Notes: generated by a model not told the origin, from the sequence alone. DNA of 34,223 nt from Tardiphaga sp. (GCF_028290785.1 NZ_JAQGJD010000014.1:1-34223); one strand, 5' to 3'; positions 1 through 8,608 are shown, numbered from the stretch's first letter. Made by a program: numbers and translations.

Positions 1-1724
1 AGGCCCGACGGGAAGGTGTGCATCATGTAGGTGAAAATCACCGGCATCCAGGTGAAGATCATCTTCTGCGTCGGATCCGGCGGCGTCGGATTGAGCTTCA
101 TCTGGAACCACATCGTGATGCCCATGATGATCGGCCAGACGCCGAGCGCGAGGTAGTGCCCGAACAGCGGCAGCTGGGTCGGGTCGAAATGCAACAGGCC
201 GAACAGGTTGAACAGATTGGTCGGATCGGGCGCCGACAGGTCCTTGATCCAGCCGTAGAACGGTGCGTGGCGCATTTCGATGGTGACGAACAAGACTTTG
301 TAGAGCGAGAAGAACACCGGAATCTGCAAGGCGACGGGAAGACAACCGGCGATCGGGTTGATCTTCTCCTTCTTGTAGATCTCCATCATCTCCTGCTGCT
401 GCTTCATCTTGTCGTCGGGGTAGCGCTCCTTGAGCGCCGCCAGCTGCGGCTGGACCGACTTCATCTTGGCCATCGAGGCATAGGACTTGCTGGCCAGCGG
501 GAAGAAGATGAACTTGACCAGCACCGTCACCAGCAGGATGGCGACGCCAAAGTTGCCGAACAGGTGGAAGAACCAGTCGAGTGCCAGGAACATCGGTTTG
601 GTGATGAAGTAGAACCAGCCCCAGTCGATCAGGAGATCGAAGTGGTTGAGGCCGAGCTGCTGGTTGTAGCCGCCAAGGCCCACCGCGAGCGGGAAGTTGA
701 TGCCCACGACGCTGGCTTCCTTGGCGCCGGCGAACAGCCGGGCATTCGCGGTGCCGGTACCGCCGATGGCGATGGTCTGGGCGTCCTGCAGGTAGTCGGT
801 CTGGTAGGTGTGAACGGTGCCAACCAGGTTGGACGACATCCGTGCCTGCAGCTGCGCCGCGGGATCCGGCAGCAGGGCCGAGGCCCAGTACTTGTCGGTG
901 ATGCCGAGCCAGCCATTGGTGATCTTGAAGTTCACCGCTTTGGCGTCGTCAATTTTCTTGTAGCCAAACTCCTGCAGGCCCTGGTCGCCCAGGTAGCCGA
1001 CCAGGCCTTCATGCAGGATGTAATAGCCTTCGACATGCGGGGTGCCGTGGCGCGAGATCAGCGCGAACGGATACAGCGTCACCGGCGCAGTGCCGATATT
1101 GGTGACGTCGTCCTTGATGGTGAACAGATAGCGATCATCGACCGAAATGGTGCGGCGGAAGGTCTGGCCGTCGCCATTGTCGTATTTCAGCGTCACCGGG
1201 GAGGTCGGCGTCAGCGCGCCCGTGCCCTCTTGCGTCCATTGCGTATTGGAATCCGGGATCTTGACGTTCGAGCCCGCGGCGGCGACCCAACCAAACTCGG
1301 CATAATAGGGCGCGGCGGTGCCCGATGGCGAGAACAGCACGATCGCGGGCGAGGTCGGATCGACGGTCTCTCGGAACTTGTTCAGCGCGACGTCGTCGAT
1401 GCGCGCGCCCTTCAGCGAAATGCTGCCCGAGACGCGCGGGGTCTCGATCTTGATGCGCGGGGCCGCAGCAATCGCCGCCTCGCGGCTCACCAGCGGTGCA
1501 TTGGCGGCATTCTGGGCGGGCACGCTGCCGGCGGGCGTGGCCGCACCGGTCGGGTTGGCGCCCGGCGCCGCACCGGGCTGTGCGGTCGGGTTGGCGAGCT
1601 GGCTCTGGATCTGCGCCTGCTGACGCTGTTTTTCCATCGCCGGGATATTGAAAAAGTATTGCCAGCCGAGCAGCACCAGGCCGGACAGAACGACGGCGAG
1701 GATGGTATTTCGATTGTCGGTCAT
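1..1724 (-). CDS. yidC: Membrane protein insertase YidC (3' end cut by window edge)
   Basis: YidC/Oxa1-family insertase of the inner membrane; it inserts and folds membrane proteins alone or with SecYEG. Reading leftward from the ATG at 1722-1724 gives 574 uninterrupted residues. There is an N-terminal signal-anchor helix (about residues 7-25, ending GWQYFF), then an Ala/Gln/Pro-rich linker and a large periplasmic P1 domain with the [12 protein letters not shown] region. The conserved membrane core follows, with [20 protein letters not shown], the cytoplasmic loop [14 protein letters not shown], and [19 protein letters not shown]. The frame is open to base 1; family members are about 580-620 residues, so only the last helix and basic tail should be missing. 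It lies 70 bp downstream of rnpA, the classical order. The long opposite-strand frame here is a codon-usage shadow. Confidence 0.97.
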   Translation of the reverse strand, partial: MTDNRNTILAVVLSGLVLLGWQYFFNIPAMEKQRQQAQIQSQLANPTAQPGAAPGANPTGAATPAGSVPAQNAANAPLVSREAAIAAAPRIKIETPRVSGSISLKGARIDDVALNKFRETVDPTSPAIVLFSPSGTAAPYYAEFGWVAAAGSNVKIPDSNTQWTQEGTGALTPTSPVTLKYDNGDGQTFRRTISVDDRYLFTIKDDVTNIGTAPVTLYPFALISRHGTPHVEGYYILHEGLVGYLGDQGLQEFGYKKIDDAKAVNFKITNGWLGITDKYWASALLPDPAAQLQARMSSNLVGTVHTYQTDYLQDAQTIAIGGTGTANARLFAGAKEASVVGINFPLAVGLGGYNQQLGLNHFDLLIDWGWFYFITKPMFLALDWFFHLFGNFGVAILLVTVLVKFIFFPLASKSYASMAKMKSVQPQLAALKERYPDDKMKQQQEMMEIYKKEKINPIAGCLPVALQIPVFFSLYKVLFVTIEMRHAPFYGWIKDLSAPDPTNLFNLFGLLHFDPTQLPLFGHYLALGVWPIIMGITMWFQMKLNPTPPDPTQKMIFTWMPVIFTYMMHTFPSG

Positions 1725-1794
1725 CGTTCAGGTCTCGTCATCCAAATACGGGTGCGGCTCTAGCCGGCTGCGTGCTTGTCGCAGGCTGGAAGTG

Positions 1795-2172
1795 TCAGGT
1801 CACGCTCGTTGTCGAAGATTGCGTCTTAGAAGGTGGCGTCTTGGAAATCTGCCGGTCGAGGCGGTGCAGCGCCGAGCGGAGGTCGTCAAGCATGGTCGTA
1901 AAGTCGCGGTTCAGCGCGACACGACGGCCGACTAGCACATAATCGCTGTGCGGTCGCATGGATATGACGTCGACGCGCTTCACCAGTTCGCGAAGCCGGC
2001 GTCGGATCCGGTTCCGCTCGGTGGCGGTCCCGTTCTTTTTGGTCACGGTGAAGCCGACCCGGATCGGGCCGTCATCATCTCGTCGCCGGCTCTGCAGTAC
2101 GAAGGCAGGGCTGTTCATCCGCGGCCCATTGGCAACGGCGAGAAAATCCGCCCGCTGCCGCAACCGATCCAT
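1795..2172 (-). CDS. rnpA: Ribonuclease P protein component
   Basis: RnpA is the small basic protein subunit of RNase P; it binds the catalytic RNA and helps process the 5' ends of pre-tRNAs. The 125-residue product starts MDRLRQRADF and contains the family's RNR signature (ATERNRIRRRLRELVK, about residues 50-65), preceded by the FTVTKK strand. Length is normal for alphaproteobacteria. It starts 27 bp after the rpmH stop, so the two are almost certainly co-transcribed, with yidC following. No yidD lies between rnpA and yidC, unlike the gammaproteobacterial order. The Ser/Thr-rich tail after residue 110 is unconserved. Confidence 0.97.
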   Translation of the reverse strand: MDRLRQRADFLAVANGPRMNSPAFVLQSRRRDDDGPIRVGFTVTKKNGTATERNRIRRRLRELVKRVDVISMRPHSDYVLVGRRVALNRDFTTMLDDLRSALHRLDRQISKTPPSKTQSSTTSVT

Positions 2173-2199
2173 GATGAGATCTCGGGAAAGAGGCCCGAT

Positions 2200-2334
2200 T
2201 TAGGCGCTGAGGCGCTTGCGGCCGCGCGCACGGCGGGCAGCCAGAACCTTGCGGCCGCCTACGGTCGCTAAGCGAGCGCGGAAGCCGTGGCGGCGCTTGC
2301 GCACCAGTTTGCTAGGTTGATAAGTCCGCTTCAC
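2200..2334 (-). CDS. rpmH: 50S ribosomal protein L34
   Basis: L34 is a tiny, very basic protein of the large ribosomal subunit. The 44-residue product begins (V/M)[20 protein letters not shown] and ends GRKRLSA, which is the full family consensus. The start is a GTG at 2332-2334: the L34 consensus begins exactly there, and a GGAG Shine-Dalgarno (about 2344-2347, 8-9 nt upstream) fits it. A longer open frame reaching to 2535 is only an upstream extension without homology. First gene of the leftward rpmH-rnpA-yidC operon. Confidence 0.97.
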
Positions 2335-2720
2335 GGGGCGTTCTCCGCTGACCGGGCAATGAGCCGAGGTAATTTGAGGTAAGTCCAAAGATGCAGGCTC
2401 AAACGAGCCGTATCCGGCCACAAGTGAGCCGCCCCGATGCAAGACCGGGCCATCGCGGACAGTTGGCGGGCTTATACGGGAGCGTCGTGTTTCCGTCAAT
2501 CTTGCCCTGTATGACGCCGGAAGATTGCCTGACACCCGGATTATACCGACATTCGCGGTGTTTTAGGGTGTTGAAGACGGTGTCTTTGCCGTGTTGCGCG
2601 CAAATGCCGGGCGAGCGACGGGAATGCTGCAAATGGATGCTAAATTAAACCGTCGAATCGTCATTTGACCCGTATCTCGGGCAGGCGCAGCGTCATTTCG
2701 TGAGATCAGAGGTCAACATC
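2335..2720. other. Divergent intergenic region, rpmH / histidine kinase
   Basis: About 385 bp without a credible gene; short frames on both strands lack a ribosome-binding site and any recognisable sequence. It must hold the promoters of the leftward ribosomal/RNase P operon and probably of the rightward kinase gene. I see no convincing -35/-10 pair. A small perfect dyad, AAGAC-GGT-GTCTT, lies at 2574-2586. dnaA, which neighbours rpmH in many bacteria, is not here. Confidence 0.5.
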
Positions 2721-4211
2721 GTGGCAGCGGCCAGCGAAAAGCCCGCAGAACCAGCGTTCCGGCGGCGCCCGATACGGCGGCTGGGGCTGTCCGGCAAGCT
2801 GTTGCTGCTGACCATTCCGCTGGTGCTGATCGCCGAAATCCTGATCTACGTCCCCTCCATCGCCAATTTCCGCCTCAACCGGTTGAACGACAAGCTGGCG
2901 GCAGCCAATACCGCCGCGCTGGTGCTGAACGCCGCGCCGCTCGGCATGGTCCCGGAATCGCTGTCGCGCCAGATTCTCGGCAGCATCGGCGCCCGTGCCG
3001 TGGCCATCAAGATGGGGCAGCAGCGCCGGCTGCTGGCCAGCGCCGATCTGCCGCCGCAGATCGACCATGACATCGATATGCGCGCGATGACGGTATGGAC
3101 GGCGATCGTTGATACCTTCGAGGTGATGCTGGAAACCGGTAACCAGTCGATTCGTGTGATCGGACCGGCACCCTCCGGAGCCCAATCCGGCACCCAGTTC
3201 ATCGAGGTGATCATCGACGAATTGCCGCTACGGCAGGCGATGTACCGGTTTTCCAGAAATCTGTTGCTGGTCTCGCTCGGTCTGGCGATTCTCACCGCCG
3301 GGCTGGTCTACCTGGCGCTGCACTACCTGTTCGTGCGGCCGATGCGGCATCTGACTGCCAACCTGGTTGGCTTCCACGAAAACCCCGAAAGCTCGTCGCG
3401 GATTATCGTGCCGAGCCAGCGCGGCGACGAGATCGGCGTCGCCGAACGCGAGTTGTCCGACATGCAGCGCGACCTGGTGTCGATGCTGCATCAGAAGAGC
3501 CGGCTCGCCGCACTCGGCCTTGCCGTGTCGAAGATCAATCACGACCTGCGCAACCTGCTGGCATCGTCGCAACTGCTGTCCGATCAGCTCGCGAGCGTGC
3601 CGGACCCGCGGGTGCAGCGCTTCGCGCCCAAGCTGATGCGGTCGCTGGAGCGCGCCATCGCGTTTTGCCAGTCGACGCTGTCCTACGGCCGCGCCCAGGA
3701 AGCCGCGCCCGATCGCCGCATGATGCTGGTGGAGCCGGTGGTCAACGAGGTCCGCGAATCCGCCGGACTGGCGTCCGACGCCTCGATCGCCTGGATCAAT
3801 GCGATTGAGCGCGGGCTGACCATCGACGCCGATCCCGACCAGCTGTTCCGTATCCTGCTCAACCTGGTGCGCAACGCCGCCCAGGCGCTGGAGGGCCAAC
3901 CACCAAGCGACGGCGCGCCGCTGCAGATCCGTATCACCGGCCGCCGCGAGGGCTCCGTGACCATCCTTGAAGTGTCCGACACCGGCCCCGGCGTGCCGCA
4001 GCGCGCTCGCGACCACCTGTTCGAGGCATTCCAGGGCTCGGCGCGCCCCGGCGGCAGCGGCCTCGGCCTCGCGATCGCTGCCGAACTGGTGCGCGCCCAC
4101 GATGGCGACATCCATCTGGTGGAGGGCACCCTCGGCGCCACCTTCCGGATCACCATGCCGGACCGTCCGGTCGAGCTGAACAGCATCCGCAGCGAGCGCG
4201 CCCGCGCCTGA
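2721..4211 (+). CDS. Membrane sensor histidine kinase (orphan)
   Basis: Two-component sensor kinase that autophosphorylates on His and passes the phosphate to a response regulator. From the chosen GTG (2721) it is 496 residues. TM1 is near residues 27-45 (LLLLTIPLVLIAEILIYV), then a periplasmic sensor of about 140 residues, then TM2 (LGLAILTAGLVYLALHYLFV). A HAMP-like linker follows, and the H-box KINHDLRNLL places the phosphoacceptor at about His274. The HATPase domain shows N-box NLVRNAAQAL (from about residue 381), G1 DTGPG (420-424) and G2 GGSGLGL (444-450). GTG 2721 is preferred over GTG 2700 because AGAGG (2708-2712) lies 8 nt before it. No response regulator is adjacent, so partner and signal are unknown. 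Confidence 0.93.
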   Translation: MAAASEKPAEPAFRRRPIRRLGLSGKLLLLTIPLVLIAEILIYVPSIANFRLNRLNDKLAAANTAALVLNAAPLGMVPESLSRQILGSIGARAVAIKMGQQRRLLASADLPPQIDHDIDMRAMTVWTAIVDTFEVMLETGNQSIRVIGPAPSGAQSGTQFIEVIIDELPLRQAMYRFSRNLLLVSLGLAILTAGLVYLALHYLFVRPMRHLTANLVGFHENPESSSRIIVPSQRGDEIGVAERELSDMQRDLVSMLHQKSRLAALGLAVSKINHDLRNLLASSQLLSDQLASVPDPRVQRFAPKLMRSLERAIAFCQSTLSYGRAQEAAPDRRMMLVEPVVNEVRESAGLASDASIAWINAIERGLTIDADPDQLFRILLNLVRNAAQALEGQPPSDGAPLQIRITGRREGSVTILEVSDTGPGVPQRARDHLFEAFQGSARPGGSGLGLAIAAELVRAHDGDIHLVEGTLGATFRITMPDRPVELNSIRSERARA

Positions 4212-4283
4212 GCGGGCCGGCGGCGCCGGATTCGCTGATGATTCGGCCGGATCCGGCATTTGGCCGCCCGAGCCGGCCCCGAT

Positions 4284-4307
4284 GCCGGCGGATTTGCCGG
4301 TGTTTTT
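4284..4307 (+). terminator. Possible weak Rho-independent terminator
   Basis: CCGGC (4285-4289), loop GGATTT, GCCGG (4296-4300), followed by TGTTTTT. It sits about 75 bp after the kinase stop and before the tRNA. The stem is only 5 bp plus wobble pairs, so this is a weak call. A 12-bp palindrome GCCGGATCCGGC (4246-4257) lies just upstream. Confidence 0.35.
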
Positions 4308-4472
4308 CGCCGGAAATCGCCTGCGCGGCGCTGGATTGGCGAATGGTCAGGAAACCGTCATCCGGGTGCTTGCCAAGCCCGACGGGAGCCGGTAGCTATG
4401 GCGCGCTTTCGCAAACCACCGGTTTCGAAACATGTGACATCGGCGGGCTCCGGCCCGCGGTGGACACGGCAC

Positions 4473-4549
4473 GCGCCCGTAGCTCAGCTGGATAGAGCAC
4501 TAGACTACGAATCTAGGGGTCAGAGGTTCGAATCCTTTCGGGCGCGCCA
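4473..4549 (+). tRNA. tRNA-Arg (anticodon ACG)
   Basis: Complete cloverleaf. Acceptor stem GCGCCCG (4473-4479) pairs with CGGGCGC (4539-4545), followed by discriminator G and an encoded CCA. The D arm is GCTC...GAGC. The anticodon stem CTAGA/TCTAG encloses loop CTACGAA, giving anticodon ACG. The T arm AGAGG-TTCGAAT-CCTTT includes one G-T pair. A34 would be read as inosine for CGU/CGC/CGA. Foreign and broken sequence begins directly downstream, which suggests the 3' end served as an integration target. I found no second copy of the tRNA 3' end in the window. Confidence 0.97.
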
Positions 4550-4631
4550 ACATTTCAATGACTTAGCCCGCATTCCGCCCGATTGTTACCGGTACTGTTA
4601 CCGAGGGCATTTTCCGTCCGAAACCCACGGT

Positions 4632-5261
4632 TCAGGTCGAGACACGCAACGCCTCAGAGATGTCTACGACCGAGCGCAGACTGACGGTTCTGGTCTGGAT
4701 AAGCCCGATGTCCGGATAGATCTCGGCCAGCCTCCCTTCATCGAACGACGTCAACTTCAGGGGCAGGGGACGGGATACGAACGTCGCCACCCCAAAGCCG
4801 CCGCCTTTCGGGCGGGCCCAGCGGACCACGGCTACTCGCGGCAGTTTGGCGCCTTGGGTGCCTTCGATCCAGAAGAGCTTCAGGGCTTCCTGCGCCTTCG
4901 TGAAAGCCTCCTTGTGATGCCTTGCAGAAAAGCCGCGCTGCAACGGCGGGGTGCGCCAATCCGTCCCGATGCGGTCCGCCAAAAATTGCTCGAGGTTCTT
5001 GCCGTTGAGCTTTTGATTCAGCGCCTCCATTGGGGCGAAATCTTTCAGGAACGCGGCGGAATTGCGGGCCACGCCGTAGCCGACAACGACGATCAGCAGG
5101 CGAGCCGCGTCAAGCGGCGTCATGGAGGCCGCGCTTCTTCCGTAACCCTTGAAGCTGATGGCGCCTGCCGCCCGAATGTTCTTGAGATAGAGCTGGACTG
5201 TTTCGTCCTCCAAGCCCATGGCCGCCGCGACCGCGCTGGCCATTTCAATCGATGATGCCAC
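4632..5261 (-). CDS. Hypothetical protein, possible DNA-binding N-terminus
   Basis: Not recognised. From the GTG at 5259-5261 it is 209 residues and intact. That start is chosen because GGGGAG lies 8 nt upstream; an ATG at 5297 in the same frame has a poorer upstream context. The first 60 residues (AAAMGLEDETVQLYLKNIR then a turn and TPLDAARLLIVVV) look like a helix-turn-helix or winged-helix fold, as in small phage or island regulators; this is a visual impression only. The middle is charged, and the C-terminus (PLPLKLTSFDEGRLAEIY) may be a beta-rich domain. It has no operon partner and lies 83 bp downstream of the tRNA 3' end in opposite orientation, which fits an integrated-element cargo or control gene. 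Confidence 0.6.
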   Translation of the reverse strand: MASSIEMASAVAAAMGLEDETVQLYLKNIRAAGAISFKGYGRSAASMTPLDAARLLIVVVGYGVARNSAAFLKDFAPMEALNQKLNGKNLEQFLADRIGTDWRTPPLQRGFSARHHKEAFTKAQEALKLFWIEGTQGAKLPRVAVVRWARPKGGGFGVATFVSRPLPLKLTSFDEGRLAEIYPDIGLIQTRTVSLRSVVDISEALRVST

Positions 5262-5717
5262 GATGCGCTCTCCCCATGAATCGTTCCTATTAAACATACC
5301 ACCGATGCCGCGCCAATGGACCGGATGCGTCGCTGAGCGAAAAGACGCAAGTATTTGAGCGCACCATTTGTATCACTGGAGGGTCGCACACAGACGGGTG
5401 GGAGCTCCGTTCGGCCGGAGCAACCTAGGCGTAATTACGAGGGATGGAGATATCTATCGAACGATGAGACCGCCGCATCCTGTCGGTTGATCGAGCAGCG
5501 CGATAGGCCGCCGCCGTCCTCGTGCGTGATCTCCGCAGAAAATGCAAGATATACCAGTGGACCTCTTGATCCATTGATAACTCAGTGCCAAATATATGGC
5601 ACTGGGAGATCGGATTGCATGGCGAAACGGATCGACATCAGGCAAGTGGCGGGCATGGGGGCATCGTGACCCCACTCTACGTCGACGGAAACCATCGGGC
5701 TGCGGCGGCTTGACCGC
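5262..5717. other. Gene-poor island segment
   Basis: About 455 bp with no supportable gene. The frame of the integrase fragment that follows continues upstream for a few codons (TIGLRRLDR) and meets a TGA at 5667-5669, so some of this is probably decayed integrase 5' sequence. AT content is locally higher than in the neighbouring operons. It also contains the hairpin at 5583-5604. Confidence 0.5.
5583..5604. repeat. Perfect inverted repeat CAGTGCCA-6-TGGCACTG
   Basis: Two 8-bp perfect arms with a 6-nt loop AATATA. No T-run follows on either strand, so a simple terminator is unlikely. It could be an operator for the island's regulator or a relic of an element end. Confidence 0.6.
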
Positions 5718-6062
5718 ATGCATCCGAAGAATTTCCGCAAGTACTATGAGAATTGGAGGAAGTCTGCCACGCCTGTCGGTGACGAACGGGTCCGTCGGGC
5801 CTACGGATGCATCCAAATGGTTCGGGTCGCTCTATCCTACGGGATCGAAGCCGATTTGCCCGACTGCAAGCGCCTCCCCGACGGCCTGACCCGCATGAGC
5901 TTCGGGAAGAATCCGCCGCGGGAGGAGATCATGACCTTCGCCCAGGCCGATGCAATCGTCCGGCAGTGCATCGACGCGGGCGACATCAGCGCGACTCTGG
6001 TGCAGTCGATCCAGTACGACTGCATGCTGAGACAGAATGACGTCATCGGCCAGTGGCGCCCT
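5718..6062 (+). pseudogene. Phage integrase, N-terminal fragment
   Basis: Remnant of a tyrosine recombinase. Residues 1-60 of the frame ([12 protein letters not shown] then [18 protein letters not shown]) match the core-binding domain of rhizobial phage integrases. Residues 90-113 ([20 protein letters not shown], then GQW) match the start of the catalytic domain. The family normally continues for about 200 more residues carrying the catalytic Arg, His, Arg and Tyr; all are missing. Homology-like sequence begins upstream of the ATG, in frame with a stop at 5667. The frame then runs without a stop into an unrelated gamma-glutamyltransferase tail. The assignment is from recognised sequence character, not a search. 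Confidence 0.7.
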
Positions 6063-6083
6063 GCGGCAGAAGGCCCCCGATCC

Positions 6084-6281
6084 TTCGCCTTCGACAACAT
6101 TTTGCAGCTTGAAACCACGATACCGGAGTCGGTGAAGGCGGACCTGTCGGCACGCGGGCACATCGTGCATTGGGCCGATGCCGGCATAGGCGGTTGCCAG
6201 GCCATCCGGATCGATTATCAGCGGGATGCGCTGCTCGGCGCTTCGGATCACCGAAAAGATGGCCTTGCGCTTGGTTTTTGA
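6084..6281 (+). pseudogene. Gamma-glutamyltransferase, C-terminal fragment
   Basis: The last 65 residues of the chimeric frame read as the end of the small subunit of a gamma-glutamyltranspeptidase: [20 protein letters not shown], then [20 protein letters not shown] and [10 protein letters not shown]. Full-length enzymes are 530-590 residues; the catalytic Thr and everything before this tail are absent, so it cannot be active. It is in frame with the preceding integrase fragment, the junction lying around 6057-6084. GASDHRKDG replaces the usual GASDPRKDG. It probably marks a ggt gene destroyed by integration and deletion. Confidence 0.75.
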
Positions 6282-6569
6282 AGGCAGGCAACCTTTGTGC
6301 GGTAAACTGACTCGTTCATCGGTCGCGAGGCGAGCGCCCCTAGTCTATTGGCGCGAAGCGGACGTTTAGACCTAGGCACAGCAAATCCGTCCAAGCTCTT
6401 AAAGTTGCGTGGTAGAAGCGATGGCGTAGTCAATTTACGGCGCGACGGCAGCGGGCCATGCATACCGCGCTTGGGCACGGCTGCGAATGCGAGTCCATGC
6501 ATCGCGATCAGAAACAGAAGTCGGCGGGGTCTGGAGTCCGGTTCGGAATCAAGCAAAGCGAATTAGATC

Positions 6570-7274
6570 TCATGCCGTAGCCATTGTCTTTTTGCCAGGC
6601 ATGTAGATTTGCGCATAGCCTTCCTTGATCGCCGATGTGATCTGGTCGAGGCGTCGGTCGATATGCTTCTCCAGGATAGGCACGCACTTGGCTTCGTCAC
6701 GCGCTTTCACGCCGAGTAGCACCGCGCGATGTTCGGCCTGGGTCTTGGTTCGGTTGATCCGGTCCATGTCGATCCAGCGGACGAAGCGGATGCGCGCATT
6801 GACATTGCGCAGCACGCGCAGCATCTCGGCGTTGTTGGCCATGCTCAACAGCCTTTCGTGGAAGGTCTCGTCGAGTTGAACCTGCTCCACGGAGGTGCGT
6901 TCGCCTGGATCCGGGCCGGTGTCGCGCAGGAAGGTCAACAGGCTGTCGATGTCCTGGTCACGGGCGCGCTTGATCGCCAGCCGGACCGCGGCGATCTCTA
7001 TCGATTTGCGCAATTCGTAGAGGTCGAAGATTTCCTGGGCGTCAAGCTCGCGGCAGAAGAAGCCTTTACCTGGCAGGAAGCGCAGGAAGCCTTCGGTGTT
7101 TAGGCGGTTCAATGCTTCGCGCAGCGGCGTGCGGCTGACTCCGAGCAGGCCCGCGATGGCGCCCTCGTTGAGGCGCGCGCCGGGCTTGAATTCGAAACTC
7201 ACGGCCATGGCCTTGAGCTGTTCATAGACCCGGTTGACGATGCTATCGGAGGAAATCTCCGGCTGCTTGATCAT
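6570..7274 (-). CDS. GntR-family regulator, FCD (FadR) subfamily
   Basis: DNA-binding regulator of 234 residues. The N-terminal winged helix covers about residues 11-72, with the helix-turn-helix AIAGLLGVSRTPLREALNRL and the wing FLPGKGFF. The C-terminal all-helical FCD ligand domain begins near ELDAQEIFDLYELRK. It carries the three spaced histidines typical of metal-binding FCD domains (DETFHERL, AEHRAVL, LEKHIDRR). It starts 59 bp after the dadA-like stop on the same strand, so it is the last gene of the catabolic cluster and probably represses it in response to an amino acid or derived acid. Ligand unknown. Confidence 0.93.
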   Translation of the reverse strand: MIKQPEISSDSIVNRVYEQLKAMAVSFEFKPGARLNEGAIAGLLGVSRTPLREALNRLNTEGFLRFLPGKGFFCRELDAQEIFDLYELRKSIEIAAVRLAIKRARDQDIDSLLTFLRDTGPDPGERTSVEQVQLDETFHERLLSMANNAEMLRVLRNVNARIRFVRWIDMDRINRTKTQAEHRAVLLGVKARDEAKCVPILEKHIDRRLDQITSAIKEGYAQIYMPGKKTMATA

Positions 7275-7333
7275 GGCTGCACGTACTTTCGAGTATTGCT
7301 CATGGTACGACCGCGCGGTGGAGGCCCGCGGAA

Positions 7334-8608
7334 TCAGAGGTAGCGTTTCGGGTCGAACGGCGAGACCGGAATCTCGGTTTCACGGCCGCCGATCAACTGG
7401 GCTACCACGCGACCCGTGCGCGCCGAACTCACCAGGCCGACATGGCCGTGGCCGAAAGCGTAGACGACATCGCGCGAGGCGCGGGAATAGCCGAGGCAAG
7501 GCCGTCCGTCCGGCATGCTCGGGCGATGTCCGAACCAGCTACGGATCGCGGCTGGGGGCAGATCGCGCGGCAGTTTTGGAAACATGCCGAGCAGGTGGTC
7601 GTGCAAGATCTCGGCGCGTTTCCAGTTCGGCGCGGCCTCGAGGCCGGCGATCTCGACCTGGCCTGCGGCGCGCAGGCCGCGGTCGGTCCAGTTCACCACC
7701 ATCTTGGCGTCGGAGGCCATCATGGACGTGCGCGGACCGGTCTCGGCACTTTCGATCATGACGTGGTAGCCGCGCTCGGTCTCCAGCGGCAGCCGATCGC
7801 CGATCGAGGCCGCCAAGGGCTTCGAGTGGGCGCCGGCGGCGATCACAACCTTGTCGCAGGATAGCTCGCCTGTTTCGGTCAGTACCGACACCGGCCTGCC
7901 ATCGGTCAGCCGCAGGCCTTTGGCGGTCGTCGTGACGAATTCGGCCCCGAGCGCGCGGGCGTGCGCGGCGAGGGATGCCACGTAACCGCCGGGATCGCGG
8001 CAGCGGCCGGCTTCCTCGACCAGCACGCCGAACTGGTAGCGCGGGTGCAGGTCGGGTTCGCGCTGCCGCATCTCGTCGGCGGAAATTTCCAGCCAGCTGA
8101 CGCCGACCAGTTTGCGAATATTCCAGCCGAGGCTGTCGGCGTCAAAGGCCGCGCGCGATGGATAGACGTGCATGACCCCCTGGCGTTCGATGAGGTGGCC
8201 GGCGCCGGCCTCGTCGGCGAGCTTCTTGTGCAGCGCCGGCGCATCGCGCAACAGCGGGCGAAGGGCGCGCGCCGTCGCCTCGACTCGCGCCGCGGTCCAG
8301 CCGGAGAGCAGGTACCGCACCAGCCAGGGCAACGCCTTTGGCAGATAAGTCCAGCGCACCGCCAGAGGGCCCAACGGATCCCGGAGGAATTTCGGCACTT
8401 TCTTCCAGGCACCCGGTTCGGCCGGCGGAATGACCGAATGGGTCGATAGCCAGCCGGCATTGCCATAGCTCGCGGCCTGTTCGCCGCCCGGTGTTGCCGG
8501 CTCGACGATGGTGACGCGATGGCCATCGCGCAACAGTTCGATGGCGCTTGCCACCCCGATGGCACCTGCGCCGATGACAACGACATGCTGGCCGGATGAA
8601 GGGGTCAT
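7334..8608 (-). CDS. D-amino acid dehydrogenase (DadA-like FAD oxidoreductase)
   Basis: FAD-dependent oxidoreductase of the DAO family, 424 residues. Expected reaction: oxidative deamination of D-amino acids to keto acids and ammonia through an imine, with electrons passed to the respiratory chain. The N-terminal Rossmann motif is VVVIGAGAIGVASAIELL (GAGAIG at 13-18), followed by the DadA-type GNAGWLSTHSVIPPAEPG and YLPKALPWLVRYLLSG. The C-terminal FAD segment is FGHGHVGLVSSARTGRVVAQ. The ATG at 8606-8608 overlaps the upstream stop as ATGA, fixing the start; the frame's further extension to 8926 is antisense noise. Substrate specificity cannot be read: the family also includes hydroxyproline and glycine oxidase-like enzymes. 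Confidence 0.9.
   Translation of the reverse strand: MTPSSGQHVVVIGAGAIGVASAIELLRDGHRVTIVEPATPGGEQAASYGNAGWLSTHSVIPPAEPGAWKKVPKFLRDPLGPLAVRWTYLPKALPWLVRYLLSGWTAARVEATARALRPLLRDAPALHKKLADEAGAGHLIERQGVMHVYPSRAAFDADSLGWNIRKLVGVSWLEISADEMRQREPDLHPRYQFGVLVEEAGRCRDPGGYVASLAAHARALGAEFVTTTAKGLRLTDGRPVSVLTETGELSCDKVVIAAGAHSKPLAASIGDRLPLETERGYHVMIESAETGPRTSMMASDAKMVVNWTDRGLRAAGQVEIAGLEAAPNWKRAEILHDHLLGMFPKLPRDLPPAAIRSWFGHRPSMPDGRPCLGYSRASRDVVYAFGHGHVGLVSSARTGRVVAQLIGGRETEIPVSPFDPKRYL

Noticed and set aside
18-1763. 581-residue + strand open frame opposite yidC
   Set aside because: It has a skewed His/Arg/Asp-rich composition typical of the antisense of a high-GC gene; the minus strand encodes a clear YidC.
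4246-4257. GCCGGATCCGGC palindrome as operator
   Set aside because: Short GC palindrome with no adjacent promoter or regulator; chance is likely in this composition.
4260-5255. 331-residue + frame running through the tRNA
   Set aside because: It spans the tRNA-Arg gene and is antisense to the hypothetical gene; no family resemblance.
6248-6556. 102-residue minus frame between the chimeric ORF and the GntR gene
   Set aside because: No ribosome-binding site, no recognisable motif, biased composition; treated as non-coding.
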